Shown here one piece after another: positions 1 to 12,783 of a stretch of DNA of 64,000 nucleotides (within the stretch, counting starts at the first letter, position 1; each line of letters opens with the position of its first letter). A model generated the notes under the pieces. The model saw nothing but the letters and a program-made list of their open reading frames with translations, was not told where the DNA came from and did not search any database. The DNA lies in contig CM071598.1 in the NCBI GenBank assembly GCA_036435485.1, positions 122,390,148-122,454,147 of the forward strand, in the 5' to 3' direction. The position numbers and the translations under genes are program-made. This DNA comes from Saposhnikovia divaricata. Its lineage: Eukaryota > Streptophyta > Magnoliopsida > Apiales > Apiaceae.

Positions 1-2160
1 AGGGGGCAGTGAGAGAAAGATGGATGGGAAATTACATCGAATAAGATGTTGAGGTGATGGGTTTGCCTTTATCTAATGGGATTTCCAACAATACATTCCT
101 GTGGTGAGAGACCGGGGAGAGGTCAAGGGGAATTAACCTAAAATTTAAAGAAGGCGGGATACATGCAAGAGACAATCAATACGCAATGTAATGAAGACCC
201 AATCAATTGATTAAAGGGTAAACAAAAGCAAAAAGTAACGACGCCCGTGTTCAATTGGGAGGTTTTGGTTGTGTGTATACATGGGTGTGTGCAAGTATGG
301 ACAGAGGTGGTTTAGATTATCAAAACGAACAAATTAGTCTAGTTAATATAAACATTAACCATGGCATGCATAAACGGATCAAGTCAGTAAATCACTTAGA
401 AAGATGTACAACATACAAAAGGCATGGAGGAGTACAAGCACGACACCTCGATGTGCGTGTAAACTCTGGTACAGGTACGAATGGACCAACAAAATGGAAA
501 TAAGAAACTAGAACACAAAGGGAAGCGGATAATACCTCTGCGTTGAAGGGAATGACCGAAAAGATGGAGCTTCCGCCGGAACTGACTTCGAGAAGAGGAA
601 ACGCTTGAAGAGGGTTTTGATGTTATCTTTTTTGTAAAAAGGTGAAAAGGGCGGAGGTATAAGGGGATGTGTATATATACGCGTATGGGGATATGAGCAG
701 TCATGCCACGCATCTTAATGTCTATCAGCCGCGTGCAGGGTTGGAAAATAGAGATAATTATGAACGAGGTTTTTGGGAATATAAGGATTTTGAATTTGGA
801 CGGATGGAATACTAAATACATGGGATTTTGTGGAGGAAATGAAGTGGTTATGTGAAAATTAAATTATAAAAATATTAGAATTCTTACGAGATTTGAAGTT
901 TTAGTAGATTGGATTTCGCATGGGACTTTTGTTATTCTGGGATTATCGTTTAAGAAGAGTGTTTATCAAAATATGATTTTTTTGATTTTAGAAAAAATGG
1001 ATATGTGCACGGAAGCTGGTGGTCTAAGGAGCTCGAGGGGGTAGCCCAGGGTGAAGATATGTGAACCTCAGAATGTTAATTCGAGGGTACAATTTTTAGC
1101 ACATGAGTTTCATGGTTGAACCCCTTGTTTCCTACAACGGGTACGCCCATGTAGGCTTAGGGGTTCGCATGGGATGAAGGTGTGATTCGAGGTACGAGTA
1201 ATATTGGGTTCCTTTTGCATTCGAATGGCTACAAGGAACCGAGGGGTAGTTATTGTGCCCAAAATCTGCCCTGGGCTTGATTTAAGGCCCATTAAGAAGA
1301 CAGACTCCGGTTAGTTGAATATGGAAGGATAAGCTAGGTCCAAGGTTGAATGTGATGGCTTAGTATGCCTCGAGGATGGGTTGAGGGATGAGGATCTGGT
1401 GTTAAATGTGAAGTATGTTCATATAGGGGTGCGAACATGTGAACCCCAGATAAGGGTAAAGCTGTGTGAAGGCCATAAGGGGGTTCAACTGGGTAGCAGG
1501 CTGTCAGGTCAGGGGTACGCGCATGAACCCCGAAGGTTTCCAGAAAATATACCAACGGGCTTAGAATCGCCTATATTATAGGAGATTGGATGATATGCAT
1601 TATAACAACCTTCTGGATAACTCCTAAATAATAGGAACAATCTGATAGCAGTCCATATCATGGATTAACATCGTATATATATAGGATATATATATATGTA
1701 TGTATAGATATACGCACAGGAGGATAAATCATGGAAATAGATGGATTAATCAGAGTAACGGCTGGATAATTATGGAAGGTGGGATAAACGAACACTACAG
1801 GTCTGTTACGAGAGATATGGCAGAAGAAGGTGGAAGATAATTATCAAGAACTACATGGGACTTGATCCCTTATAAATATAAGGGTATGTAGGCCATTTGC
1901 AAAGGTTAGACACACTTTTACACCTCTAACGCTTGCTCCTAGCTGCTGGAATTCGATTGGGTAGGTCATATTCGATCAATACAGCTTGGAGTACTTGCAA
2001 ATTCAGTCCATAAAATCACTCTTCCACCTCTCGGGTTAGGGTTTATGAAATTAGGGTTTTTGGCTTGTAATTCGAATTATTCAATCTTTGTTATTGGTTT
2101 TTTCTTGGTTTATTATTGTAATTCTTTCATTGAAGTGTTGTACCAATTTTCCCTCACAAC
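1..2160. other. No gene; LTR-like repeat remnant
   Basis: I see no credible coding region here. The last 300 bases look like the promoter and end of a retrotransposon LTR: a TATA-type element (TTATAAATATAAGG near 1870), a pyrimidine-rich leader, and a stretch ending CTCACAACA at about 2160 without a primer-binding site after it. That suits a 3' LTR or solo LTR. Between about 1020 and 1560 there are loosely repeated phrases around GTGAACCCC and GGGTACGC. The left end of the element is outside the window or not recognisable. Confidence 0.3.
1866..1880 (+). promoter_or_regulatory. TATA-like element in LTR-like region
   Basis: The sequence CCTTATAAATATAAGG is a TATA-like core within a near-palindrome. 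It is followed about 35 bases later by a C/T-rich leader, as in plant LTR promoters. No host gene follows it, so it most likely belongs to the LTR remnant. Confidence 0.3.
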
Positions 2161-2199
2161 AATAATTACTAATTATTAACCGATGAATTTTTTAGCTAA

Positions 2200-2405
2200 A
2201 ACGTATATTTTTTTCTACATTTTCTAATTAAAATACCTATTTTTCTAGAAATATCACGGATTATATATATATATATATATTATCAAATCATTTTATTGAA
2301 AAATTTAAGCTGCAAAATTCATGTCTTAAAATTTTTAATTCAAGTTAAAGAAAAAATCATATAATATTAAAAAAAAATCCGTGCATCACACGAATTTTAA
2401 GTTAG
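2200..2405 (+). repeat. AT-rich dispersed repeat, copy 1
   Basis: This AT-rich stretch contains TTTTCTACATTTTCT, ATATCACGGAT, (TA)n and finally CCGTGCATCACACGAATTTT. The same blocks occur in reverse order and orientation at 44493-44700, so both are copies of one family. The CCGTGCATCACACG block before an A/T-rich tail resembles a decayed Helitron 3' hairpin, but the stem is imperfect. Confidence 0.5.
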
Positions 2406-2464
2406 TTTGATATTTATTGAGAAAAAATAAAAAAAAAATATTTATTGAAAATGCCTCTATTGAA

Positions 2465-2545
2465 AATGTTTGGCACCCCAAACATTTATTGAAATTTATT
2501 GAAAATGCCTCATATTATCGGACATGTTTGGCACCCCCAAACATG
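2465..2545. repeat. Two perfect short hairpins
   Basis: Two hairpins with the same core stand 58 bases apart. AATGTTTGG/CCAAACATT has loop CACC (2465-2486). CATGTTTGG/CCAAACATG has loop CACCC (2523-2545). The phrase TATTGAAAATGCCTC recurs around them, so this is a small duplicated unit, perhaps the end of a MITE. The rest of 2546-3734 shows no gene and is the 3' flank of BUB3. Confidence 0.6.
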
Positions 2546-3734
2546 CCTCTATTGAAAATGCTCTTAGGAGATTGAAACAAAAACAAACTCCATTACTCTC
2601 CTATTCCCTTCCCAAAATTTTACGAAATTTAAAACTCTCCTTAACAATGAGACGTATATGTTAGTCTCCTCAAATAATTTTATATTAGTATGTGTTAATT
2701 TCTCTCTAAAATTTACCCATCATTTCCCTCTTAAATCTGCTGTTAGAGTTCAGTGTGACCATTTGAGCATCTTTGAGCATCAGAGTTCTGATTATCTAAA
2801 AATTGCAAAATTATTGAAAGAAATGAAGTCATAAATCTCAAGTTTTGATACTTAGATGCATTATACATTTTTGATAACCATAAGAATAACTCTTTAATAG
2901 CGACTGAATTGCGCAGCTCACTTAAAACAAGGCACGGTCACCTGCAAGTTTTGTTAGTATTTCTGGGTAAAATGGGAAAATTTCCAATATAACAGCATTA
3001 GTGAATGCAAAAACTGAATGCTCTCCGTTCTTGTAAATGTAATACAAGGAGCAAATAACTGATTTCCTGGTTGGTTTAGCTCGCCAGCAAAACTTGCCAG
3101 ATGTGCTTGTGTCATATTAATAGTACCGGTATGTCCGAAGACTGGTGCAATATATTTGTGGAGAAATTTGGGTCATGAAGCTTTTGAAATAAAGCTGTTG
3201 GAATTGGAATTCAATGCAGTGAAGGACAGATAGCTATTAGAAATAGAATATAGATTAAAAACATATAGAGAAAAACTTTGAGGAGCTCTATACTCCATAT
3301 GTCATGGAAAACAAGGTAAGCCCTCAATACCTCGTTTCTCCATAAGCCCACATTCCAAGATGTATGGCAAGAGTAAAAAAACATCACTTCTCCCAACATG
3401 CCTAATTTATCAGAACTAGTCCCCAGGAAAAGGTCCTCAAACTTGTACTTGAACCATTCTATGAGTATGAGTTTTTTCTGGACTTGTAAAGGAACGGAAA
3501 ATGTCTCAACCCTAGGCCATATGCATTATCAGCATTGTGAACTAACACCTCCTAGATTAAGTTGTTCTCCGTCAAGCATAACTGAAAGCTGACCATTTAA
3601 AAATCACAGTCTTAAGAAAAAAAGGTTCAATCGAGATCATCTGGTTACTGTCAGTGTCTCATATCAGTGTATAGGGAAACAAGATTGTTCAAAGCTATTC
3701 CTAACAAAGATATTTGCACATTACAATTTATAGC

Positions 3735-6700
3735 TTATGTTGTAGCTATCATTTTTGGTTTTGGTTTCACTTCCACTTCATTCACGCTGCGGACAAAAAT
3801 GGAATCTGGTTCATGACTGCAAAAAAAATAAAAATAATACAACTGTCAAGAATAATTATCATGAGTTTATGCACATACAGTTTTTGTTGCTGCATTTGGA
3901 CTAGTCAAAATGGAACTATGTAGTAACACTAGATAACACTAGACCTGTCTTAATGGAACTATGTAGTAACACTAGATAACTTTCTGTAGTACTAATAATC
4001 ACAAATTTACTCCAACCATCCCAAGGAAAAAATTCCATCTTGTTTTTATCAAAAGACCGAGATTACAAAAAGAAAATGTGGATTTTGTGCATTTGAGTGA
4101 TACAGTCATGCAAGTACCATAATATATTATTATATATTTATATGGATTTTTACTATAACAGATGGAGCATTTTGTAAGGTATCATGATCACATTAATTTT
4201 AAAAGCTAACACGTCTCTAATGAATTTCAGGTCAAACCGAGGTTTTTTTATTGTGGAAGCGAGGGATTATATTTTTGACTCCAAGAAAGATATTCTTACA
4301 GTTTTTCTCCCTCTTCGTAGGTATAACTTGATGCAATAGCCAAAAGTTTGCCATCTCTGCTAAATGATAACGCAGCAATGCTTGAAGGGTATTTTGGGTA
4401 CTGCATATGAAAAGAAAGAGAGAAATTACATGTGTGCAAATCCAAGACAAGAGGCACTCTCAGTATATTAAGTGAACCATTTAATATGTTTACCTGATAC
4501 AACCTCTTCTTGTTGTTTCCATCCCACAAGTTAACATAACCATCGCAACCTCCAGTCGCAAAGGTACCATAGCTGCAAATCATCGTCACATGCTATTATG
4601 ATTGGTAACTTTTATGTAATTTGAAAGAGCATGCACACTAAATAATTAAACTAGTGTTACCATAGCCTTTATTTGCTAATATTCAGTTAATTTCTACACC
4701 AACTCCACGATACAAAACTAAAATGCACAGAGTATACACTACTACTGGAAGAACTGTTGAGATATTTCAACAGAAATTTATTGATTAACTGAAGGTCCTT
4801 ATGCTAAAGAAAGCCAAATCATTTAAATTAGTGATTCAACAAAGCCACACAGATTTCATGAGGGGAATTTGTCCAAAATATATTTTAGTTTAATAGAAAG
4901 GTATAGAAATCAATAACTTCAAAGTTTTTTTCTTGACTTCTAAAGGCTCAACAAAGCTTAAAACAGGGAAATAGAGCTTAAAGCTATAAGATAATAACTT
5001 ACATGGGGTGAAAAGCAATGGCATTTACAGGATACACTATGTCTCTTCCAGCTTCTGTTTTCCGGTGGCACTTAAAGGCATACCTGCATATATAGTATGC
5101 ATATCACACAGAAAACAGCAAACAGAAAAGGAACATTTTGAGAAATACTGCATGTAGAAAATATCCCCATTTAGCTCTATATATGTTCACAGTTCACACC
5201 GTTTCCAATTTAAAGGTGCTGGTATTTTCTTCATAGAAACAGAAACGAAGCTGTAATCATGCAACCCCACATTAATTCGTGAGATCAACCAGTGAGTACC
5301 ACCTATCTTAGGAAACTCACATCTGATGCAGGACAGAATATTAAATAAGCAATGAATTATACGAATCCCAAGAATAATCAAAAATATTATTCCCAAGAAA
5401 AAAATGTATAATCAGAGCTTAAGTAATATGTTGGAGATTACATCACTTATATAGAAAAATTAAACCCTAGTAATAAACCTAATGGACTAAGGCCAGTAAA
5501 CAATCGGGTTTTATTATAAATAAACTACTTAAATAATAAACTCATATCTCCACATATAAAACATATAGATAAATACATCATTTATCTCTATACTAAACAA
5601 ATATAAACTAATAAATAACATATGTTTTAATTCTTTATTTCCGTTCCTCATCAACATCCCTCACATAACACCAAAAAATATCATCAAGAAGTAAAAGATA
5701 TGCATAGAGGAGAAATAATTTGCAGACCTACAAATTAAATTTATGAACATCAAGAACCAACATAAATCCAGGAACATTAATGAGCAAAGAGTTGGCAATT
5801 ATGAATCACAAAGCAAGTACATGGTACACAGTAAGGAGTGTCTGAAACTGAAAAAATGGGTAAGCTTAGATGCTTTTCTATGGACAATAATATAAAAGAA
5901 ATATCTTACTTTTTGGATTGACCAGCTTCAGAAGTATCGAAAAATTCCATAGCCACTCGACCTTCCACAGAGCTAAGAGCATAACCTGCACATCAGAAAC
6001 ATAATTAAAACAATTAGATGTGCAACTTCCCTAGTACCATCTTCAGACTACTCACAAAATTTTATAGACTTATGAAGACTAACAGACATGACTACCAGTT
6101 GTTACAGAAACTCAAATTCCAAATTCAACAATACCAGTTTCGGTACCATGGACAGTAATTTTGTCCATATTAGGAAAAATAGCATTTAAAGTCCAATCAC
6201 CATTATTTTTTTCCAGTAATCAACTAGAAAACCACCAACACTGATACAGATTTAATAGAAAAGTGATTTCAATTAATCAACAGGAAACTGCTACATGAGA
6301 AATGTTTCTGTAGAATTTTGAAAAGTAGCCTGACTTGATATGTGCGACAAAAATATGGAAACTGATAAGTACTTAAAAGACAAAAGCTTAAAAGTGAACC
6401 TGTTTGATTAGGATAACAGCGCACACATCTCGTTTGATATTTCAGTGAAGATTCCCTTCTTTGTTCAGGTTGAGACATATTCCGCAAATCATAGATATTC
6501 ACATGCCGCCCTGCAGTTGCCGCTACTAAACGATGTCCATTAACAGAGAGAGAATAAACACGCTCCAGTTGATTGTAAGTTCCGACAAGCGTACGTTCCT
6601 GCCCACTGGCTCCTCTAGGGTCCCAACACTTGAGGTTCTTGTCCCAGCTACCAGTGACCACTTGCCCTGAATTCCGGTTCAAATTGAACATGTGAGCAAA

Positions 6701-7891
6701 AGTGATCATATTATGGGGAAAATGTTAAATTACCAATTTATAAGTATATAACTAAATTTAGAGACATAATTATATTAACCAATTCACATTATCGAACACA
6801 ACGACTACAATAAACTGAGATTATCATTTATTGATTGAATTTTATGAGTTCATCGAGTATTCCGGATACAGAAAGCTGATAGTTATGTAGTATGTATATC
6901 AAACAGTTGTTTTATGTTTGTTTTAATTGGACAATATTCTGATTTTTAAAGTACCTAAAATCACACAAATGACAGATACAAGTTAATTCCATTCTCATAT
7001 GTTATGCAGGATCACTTAAATTCAGTCATGAAGCAATTTAGACTGAAAGCAAATATTAAGAACACTACTCCCAAATGGAATTTTAATATGGATAGGAATA
7101 AGGCACAAAATAGTTTTGGGGTGTATCTTAATATCTATTCAGATTATAGCTTTGACAGGGTTCCAGGGTCCTTTGACACATATATATATCCTGTTTGTTG
7201 ATATACATTACTTTGTCTAGCATACCGTTAGCTACATATTTTTAAGACCGATCCATAATAAAACTTATCAATTTTAAATTAATCATGTTACTGATCTCCC
7301 AAAGAGTATAACATAAAAGTGGTCAAGCATCAAAACGGGTCTGCAATTGAAATGGGTTTTGTTTCTATCAATTACTAGTTAATTCAAAGACGACATTTTA
7401 GTTGAATAAAGTAGTAATTGTAATGAGCTTTGAATCTGCAATCTAATGATTATCGAAAAAAGGAAAGGGCTACCAAATGGATACCAGTTGCATAAGAGTA
7501 TTCAATACAGCGGACAGGGGCATCGTGCCTTCCCAAAACATCCTCCCTAGCGTAGCCGAAAACAAGCCTGAAAGCAAAAGAACAAAGTAAGAAAGGGGAA
7601 ATGTGAAGAAGATAGGCTAGGGATGAAGCTTCCTTCCTACCTTCTGACAGTATTATCAGCACAGGCACTAAAACCAGAGGAATCGTCATGAAAACAGCAA
7701 TCTAAAACAGCAGCCGAGTGCATAAACTCTCCTTTGAGTGAATTAGAATTGGAATTAGCATCATATAAACGCACACTCTTGTCCCATGAGGATACCAGAA
7801 GGTGATCGCTACTGTTTGAGAAGCGCACATTTGATATTCCGTCTGTTGGTGGATTTGATACTTCCTGCCCCATTGTTACCTGTGCCGCCAT
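3735..7891 (-). CDS. BUB3: Mitotic checkpoint WD40 protein BUB3 (BUB3.1-like)
   Basis: BUB3 is a seven-bladed WD40 propeller that brings BUB1/BUBR1-type kinases to unattached kinetochores in the spindle checkpoint. Eight exons join cleanly at GT-AG introns: 7891-7641, 7567-7485, 6666-6400, 5985-5910, 5083-5003, 4572-4494, 4400-4300 and 3816-3735. They total 1020 bases, giving 339 residues, the usual family length. Recognisable blocks include LLVSSWDKSVRLYD, VVTGSWDKNLKCWDPRG, AATAGRHVNIYDLRNMSQ, the VEGRVAMEFFD segment, GTFATGGCDGYVNLWDG and the basic tail VKPKPK. The start is the ATG at 7891 (MAAQ); a second ATG lies six codons further. No frame break or missing exon is seen, so the gene is probably functional. 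A Mutator-like MITE lies close upstream. Confidence 0.95.
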
Positions 7892-8112
7892 TCTCAATTC
7901 AACTATTCTAGGAGGATTTTATGTTTTCAGTTTTTATGGGTTTTTGCCTTTTGGGTGATTTTTTATACAATTTTATGTTTCTTTTTAAAGTTTTTTTTTG
8001 TAAAATGTAAGGACTCTGCTCTTGGCTGTCACAATAAACAATCACATTCTCCCCTCAATTTTTGTTCAAGAATTTCCTTTCAAGTATGAATCTGAGTGCA
8101 GGAAAATAAAAA
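7892..8112. promoter_or_regulatory. BUB3 5' flank
   Basis: This short stretch lies between the BUB3 start codon and the upstream transposon, and must hold the 5' UTR and at least part of the core promoter. It is T-rich on the plus strand. I see no unambiguous TATA box. Confidence 0.4.
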
Positions 8113-9597
8113 GGGAAATTTTCAATGGTATTCCCGTATTTGTAGAATTGGCTTTTTCAAATGATATACCAAATAATTTTTACTTCCATTTGGTATCACT
8201 TTACTATTATGTTATTCCATGCTATACATCTTCCGTCAACTTCGTTAGTCAAACGTTTTGTATACAGCATAAAAATACATGAAAATTCTCAATGGTAACC
8301 TTATAATTTTGACTTTTTCAAATGATGCACCAAATAATTTTGATTTTCATTTTATACCACTCTACTATTATATCATTACATGGTATGCCCTTCTTATCAA
8401 GAGAAAATTACCAAAATAATCATATTTGAGCATGTTTAACCCTATTTACTGATCTAATACGGCATTTCATGTGAAGTATCAGCAGTTAATACGGCGTTTG
8501 GTGTGCCGTATCAACGACTAATACGACATTTGGTGTGCCGTATCAACAGCTAATACGGCGTTTGGTGTGCCGTATCAGCGCTGATACTTCACACGAAACG
8601 CCGTATCAGTGCTGATACTCTTACAGGTCCCGCCAGGGGCATTAAAATTTTAACCTAATACGCTATACCAAATGCCGTATCTCGTTGTTGCTTCACACGA
8701 AACGCCGTATCCTTGTGTTGCTTAACACGAAATGTCGTATCTCGTCGGTAAATAGGACCAATTTTCTGAATTTCAGTATTTTGGGCCTTTTAAGCTGAAA
8801 AATGATTATTTAGGGCCATCACCCTCTTATCAAACCCCATTAGTCAAACGTTATTTGATCCTCAATTGATCTTAAAGTAAAAGAAAGGTAGTGAGACTGT
8901 TAAATTTATGATTTTGATTAACAATGCACCTTAAAGGACGAAAATGAAGATAGACTTCACAAAAAGGATGGTGCATCACAAGCTAATAAGATAGAAATTT
9001 CTCAATTTGATTTATCTCATACTTAATCACAAGTTAAAAACAAATTGAGTTTGGTTTTAAACTATTTCTTTTGGAAGATCAATATTTATACTATATTTCT
9101 CTTAGATTATCATAGTTAACTTTATTGGGTGAATATGGTTGAATCCTTTGAATAACCATAGTTGGATTTTTAGGATAATTTTAATGTCTTTTCTGCATTA
9201 GTATTTCATTTTATCATATGACTATTAGATTGTATTCAATTGCAATAATTTTTGTGTCTTTATATTAATTACAAGGTTATATAAGATTTGATTAACGGTT
9301 GTTGAGGGTTGGGGTATAACATAGAATGACATCATAGTAGTAGTATAAAATGGAAGTTAAAACAATTTGGTGTACCATTTGAAAAAGTCGATTTTACGAG
9401 GGAACCACTGAGATTTTTTTTTTTGTGTTTTTATATTGTTTACAAGGTCATATAACGTTTGATTTACGAGAATTGATGATAGCTAGGGGTATGTCATGGA
9501 ATGACAAAATAGTAGAGTGGTACCAAATAGAAGTCAAAAGTATTTGGTGTACCATTTGGAAAAGTTAATAATACGAGGGTATCATTGAGAATTTCCC
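8113..9597. mobile_element. Non-autonomous Mutator-like element (MULE-type MITE)
   Basis: The ends are inverted: GGGAAATTTTCAATGG on the left and CATTGAGAATTTCCC on the right. Long related arms follow (about 8113-8400 and 9320-9597), each made of two diverged sub-copies around a block like TTTTTCAAATGATATACCAAA. A perfect 9-bp direct repeat AAATAAAAA flanks the element at 8104-8112 and 9598-9606. A 9-bp target duplication with long terminal inverted repeats is typical of the Mutator superfamily. No transposase is present. The centre carries a phased hairpin array (separate entry). Confidence 0.75.
8455..8582 (+). repeat. Four-copy 32-bp tandem repeat of hairpin units
   Basis: Units begin at 8455, 8487, 8519 and 8551, an exact 32-base period, each starting TAATACG. 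Most units contain ATACGGC and GCCGTAT around a nine-base centre, so each can form a hairpin. Inverted and degenerate copies of the same motif (CACACGAAACGCCGTAT) continue to about 8750. The array lies in the middle of the Mutator-like element. Confidence 0.75.
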
Positions 9598-9675
9598 AAA
9601 TAAAAATGATGTTCGAATAGATTCTTAGTGATTCCTCCAACAATTTTCCTTCTTATATGACTATCAAATGGATAA

Positions 9676-9862
9676 TACGAAAATCTGAATTCGAATCCGA
9701 ATTTTTATCTAAATCCAAGAATTTTTGAGTAAAAATATCTAAATCTGAATCCGACAGATATTATCCGGATCCGAAATTGTCGGATTCGAATACTGATAAT
9801 ATTCGATTCATTTCGAATACGGATAATATTTGATTTTTTTCAGTTTCGAATACAAATATTTT
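9676..9862. repeat. Degenerate ATCCGAAT/ATTCGGAT repeat tract
   Basis: Short variants of TCCGAAT, its complement ATTCGGA, and GGATAATAT recur many times, so the tract is both repetitive and self-complementary. No gene is seen between 9607 and 10326. Confidence 0.5.
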
Positions 9863-10326
9863 AAAAATAGTTCTCCCACTATTTTAGTGTTTTAGTGGGT
9901 TTTATAAAATAATAGAAATCTCTAGTCAAATCGGGAAACCACCTGATTTTTCTAAATTCATTTTCATCAATAAAAAATTATTTCCATTCAATTTTCCATT
10001 ACTTATCTCTTTCTCATTCTGTAATTAATTTCAAATTAATTATTATTATAATGAACTAATGTACGGATTATTGTTGAAGTTGTTATGCAAAACAATGTCG
10101 CTAAAACATTAAAATTAATACTTAATTTATATTATTAATTGGAAATAAATTAAGGCACGGTTGAACATACTCTAAGAATCTCTATTTCTTCTTTATATCA
10201 AAGAGTCTACTAAAAATCCCAAATTCTTCCCGAAAATTAAAATGAAAAATTTATGACTAATTAAAACGTAAACATGGTGTTCCGTAAATATTTTGGAAAC
10301 GAATTTAAAGTTTTATTTAATAGTTA

Positions 10327-10354
10327 CTAGCTTATAACCCGTGCGAAGCACGGG
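10327..10354 (-). other. Helitron 3' terminus (hairpin plus CTAG)
   Basis: On the plus strand CTAG (10327-10330) is followed by a hairpin at 10338-10354 with 7-bp arms CCCGTGC and GCACGGG and a three-base loop. The base outside is A at 10326, which reads as the required T on the element strand. The spacing from stem to end, 11 bases, fits Helitron termini. Confidence 0.7.
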
Positions 10355-11485
10355 CGAGCTTAGTTCTTTTTTTTGTTTTCCTTTATTTTTTCTTATATTT
10401 TTTTTTCGTATTTCATTTTTGGAGAAGTTTTTTTTAGCAATTTTTAAATTATTTGTTAATGTGCAAGTTAGATTCATATATGAAGTTCTTAAATTTTAAT
10501 TCATATATTAGAAATAAGTTATTTTTTTTGTATTGATTTATGTTTTGTTAATATTGAAGTTTGGGATTAAACTATTAATATCAGTAACTTGTTGGGAATA
10601 AATATAATTAATAAATATTAATTATACGACAAATAAAACCAAAGGACAACTTGTTAATACTAATATTTATTTTTAACTTGTTGGGATAAATATTTATCAA
10701 TATTGTTGATAAAAAAAATTTTATATGTAAAATTTATTCATAAATATAATGTTTAAATATTATTTAAATATATATTTGTAGAGAATTGAATGATAAACTT
10801 AAGTGTATAATGCATTAATACTATTTAATATTGTAGTTATAGATAATCGAATTCTAAGTGAAAGTAAAAAAATTAAAAACAAATAATAAATCTTGTAATT
10901 TTTTTATATGTCTTAAAAATTGAGCTCAAAAACTCAATGGAATTGATAGAGTATTGAATAATTTATTTTTTTTGAATAATTAAACATTACAAAAGAATAT
11001 TTAATTTACTAAATTTTAGTGTGAGCTAGGAACTTAGGAACGGGATAAGCTCTTCTAGTAAAGTACTTGGAAATTGATTTTTCAAAAATACAATGGTTTA
11101 ATTTAGTAAGTATGGTACTTTAATTAAGAGTCAGACATAAATACATTATTGAAATAGACTTGGATTGGCTAATAAAATATAAAAATTAATATTTATAATC
11201 ATGACCATAGATACAATGATACTAAAAGTTGTTATATACATATGTTTAAGATTTAATTCCTGCCAACAACATATTAATTTATATTTAATATTAAAAATTG
11301 TATTAAGTTATATTTAATATTAAAAATTGTTATATACAAATATGTAAGATTATTTATTTAATATTAAAAATCGTAAAAAATTGTTATACACAAATATGTA
11401 AGATTATGGGTTTATCAAAACCATCTATACTTACTGATGATGCTATAGGTCACTTTTGCATACATTCAACTGCCACTGCATGTCA
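10355..11485. other. AT-rich stretch without a gene
   Basis: No coding region is visible. There are short internal repeats, for example TTTAATATTAAAAATTGT repeated around 11280-11400 together with ACAAATATGTAAGATTAT. The stretch lies inside the candidate Helitron, next to its 3' end. Confidence 0.5.
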
Positions 11486-11877
11486 ATCTAGGGAAGTGTC
11501 TCAGCCTATATATTGTTTAATTGTTTATTACAATTACTATGGAAACTATTAAAAGATACAGTTACGTCCATGACTCTTCTAAATTATATTTCAATTTACA
11601 CAGGAGCCTGTTGCTTTATTGGGAGGGATGTTTGCAGGCCTTCTGAGACTTGATTTAAATGAAGATCTCCTCAAGGAATGGATCTAGGGAAGTGTCTCAG
11701 CCTATATATTGTTTAATTGTTTATTACAATTACTATGGAAACTATTAAAAGATACAGTTACGCCCATGACTCTTCTAAATTATATTTCAATTTACACAGG
11801 AGCCTGTTGCTTTATTGGGAGGGATGTTTGCAGGCCTTCTGAGACTTGATTTAAATGAAGATCTCCTCAAGGAATGG
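11486..11877 (+). repeat. 196-bp tandem duplication, two copies
   Basis: The block starting ATCTAGGGAAGTGTC at 11486 is repeated from 11682 with only one difference seen (TTACGTCC against TTACGCCC). The copies abut exactly. Each holds the end of an intron, its acceptor and the first part of the exon of the UPF0426-like fragment, so the duplication doubled a splice acceptor. Confidence 0.9.
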
Positions 11878-11973
11878 ATCACCAGAACAGTTGAAGGTTC
11901 TGGTCTAACTGCTGAAGAAATTGAGGCTGAACGTGTTCCGGAAGAAGTTCCAGAACAGATTGAAATGGAGTAA
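11800..11973 (+). pseudogene. Last exon of a UPF0426-like plastid protein gene (fragment)
   Basis: After an intron-like acceptor (TTTACACAG) an open frame of 57 codons runs to TAA at 11971. It reads EPVALLGGMFAGLLRLDLNE, continues with the LLKEWITRTVE region, and ends in an acidic tail (EEVPEQIEME). This resembles the C-terminal end of the small plant UPF0426 family (At1g28150 type, chloroplast, function unknown); I am recalling that family and could not search. No upstream exons are recognisable. Most of the exon is duplicated just upstream. It is best read as a captured fragment inside the Helitron, on the strand opposite to the Helitron genes. Confidence 0.6.
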
Positions 11974-12783
11974 TTCGTTTATGTGCTTACTGAAATATAT
12001 GTGGAGGGTCATGTAAAAGACTAAACAGAAGTCTTTATCTTCTGCATGAATTTTAACTGAGCAGATTCACGACACTGGCCAAAGTAATCCATTCTTCAAT
12101 AGATTCAATGTTGCTCACACTATGGTATGGTCATAATTAGTAATATTACAGAGTGTAGAGCAACATGTTAAAGCTGAGAAACTGGTATAAGCACAACAAC
12201 ATGCAGTTTCTATCAAATTCCAGTTGGGATGTTAAAATAATAAGATGACAGAGTTACGGTGCACTATTGGCTTAAAAAATAGGTGTTTAAAGTTTTATTA
12301 TTGTAAATCTAGACGTCCAATACTAACACTGCATAATGAAGAGCAACATTTCAGTTCATGCAGTTTCTGATCAACTGGTATCGCAGTTGAATATTATTAT
12401 ATCTCTGTGGCCTGGTAAATGCTATATATACAACTATGATCACTGTCTATAATTTGAAATGTAGTATGCAGAAGTTTAGATGACATGCATAATTTAAGCA
12501 TAATTTTGAGGCATAGCTAAGGAGATATTGGTTATATGTAGACTGAACCTTGGATGCACTAAACAAACAAAATTATTAGCATGGTAAAAATTATATGCAA
12601 TTATAAGTATGAATTAACGAATAACAGATGAAATATAAGAAAGTAAAGAAGGTATGTGAAATTATTAAAAAAACCACTATTTGTTTATAAATCTCACTAA
12701 CTATATAAGTATTGTCTTTATTTTGTAATAAAGAAATGCCGAGAAATCTTACATTTATGAAAAACTAACCATCTATTGAGCAT
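11974..12783. other. No gene seen
   Basis: This is AT-rich sequence between the UPF0426-like fragment and the F-box gene. No open frame with coding character and no RNA gene was seen. Confidence 0.5.

Noticed and set aside
255..821. Open frames on both strands near the left edge
   Set aside because: No recognisable motif, no splice context, overlapping in opposite strands; likely chance.
7889..7897. BUB3 start two codons upstream of the ATG
   Set aside because: The upstream codon is TTG; the first ATG at 7891 gives the normal family length.
8455..8582. CRISPR-like array (short repeats at regular spacing with palindromes)
   Set aside because: The whole 32-base unit is repeated without variable spacers, and this is plant nuclear DNA inside a transposon.
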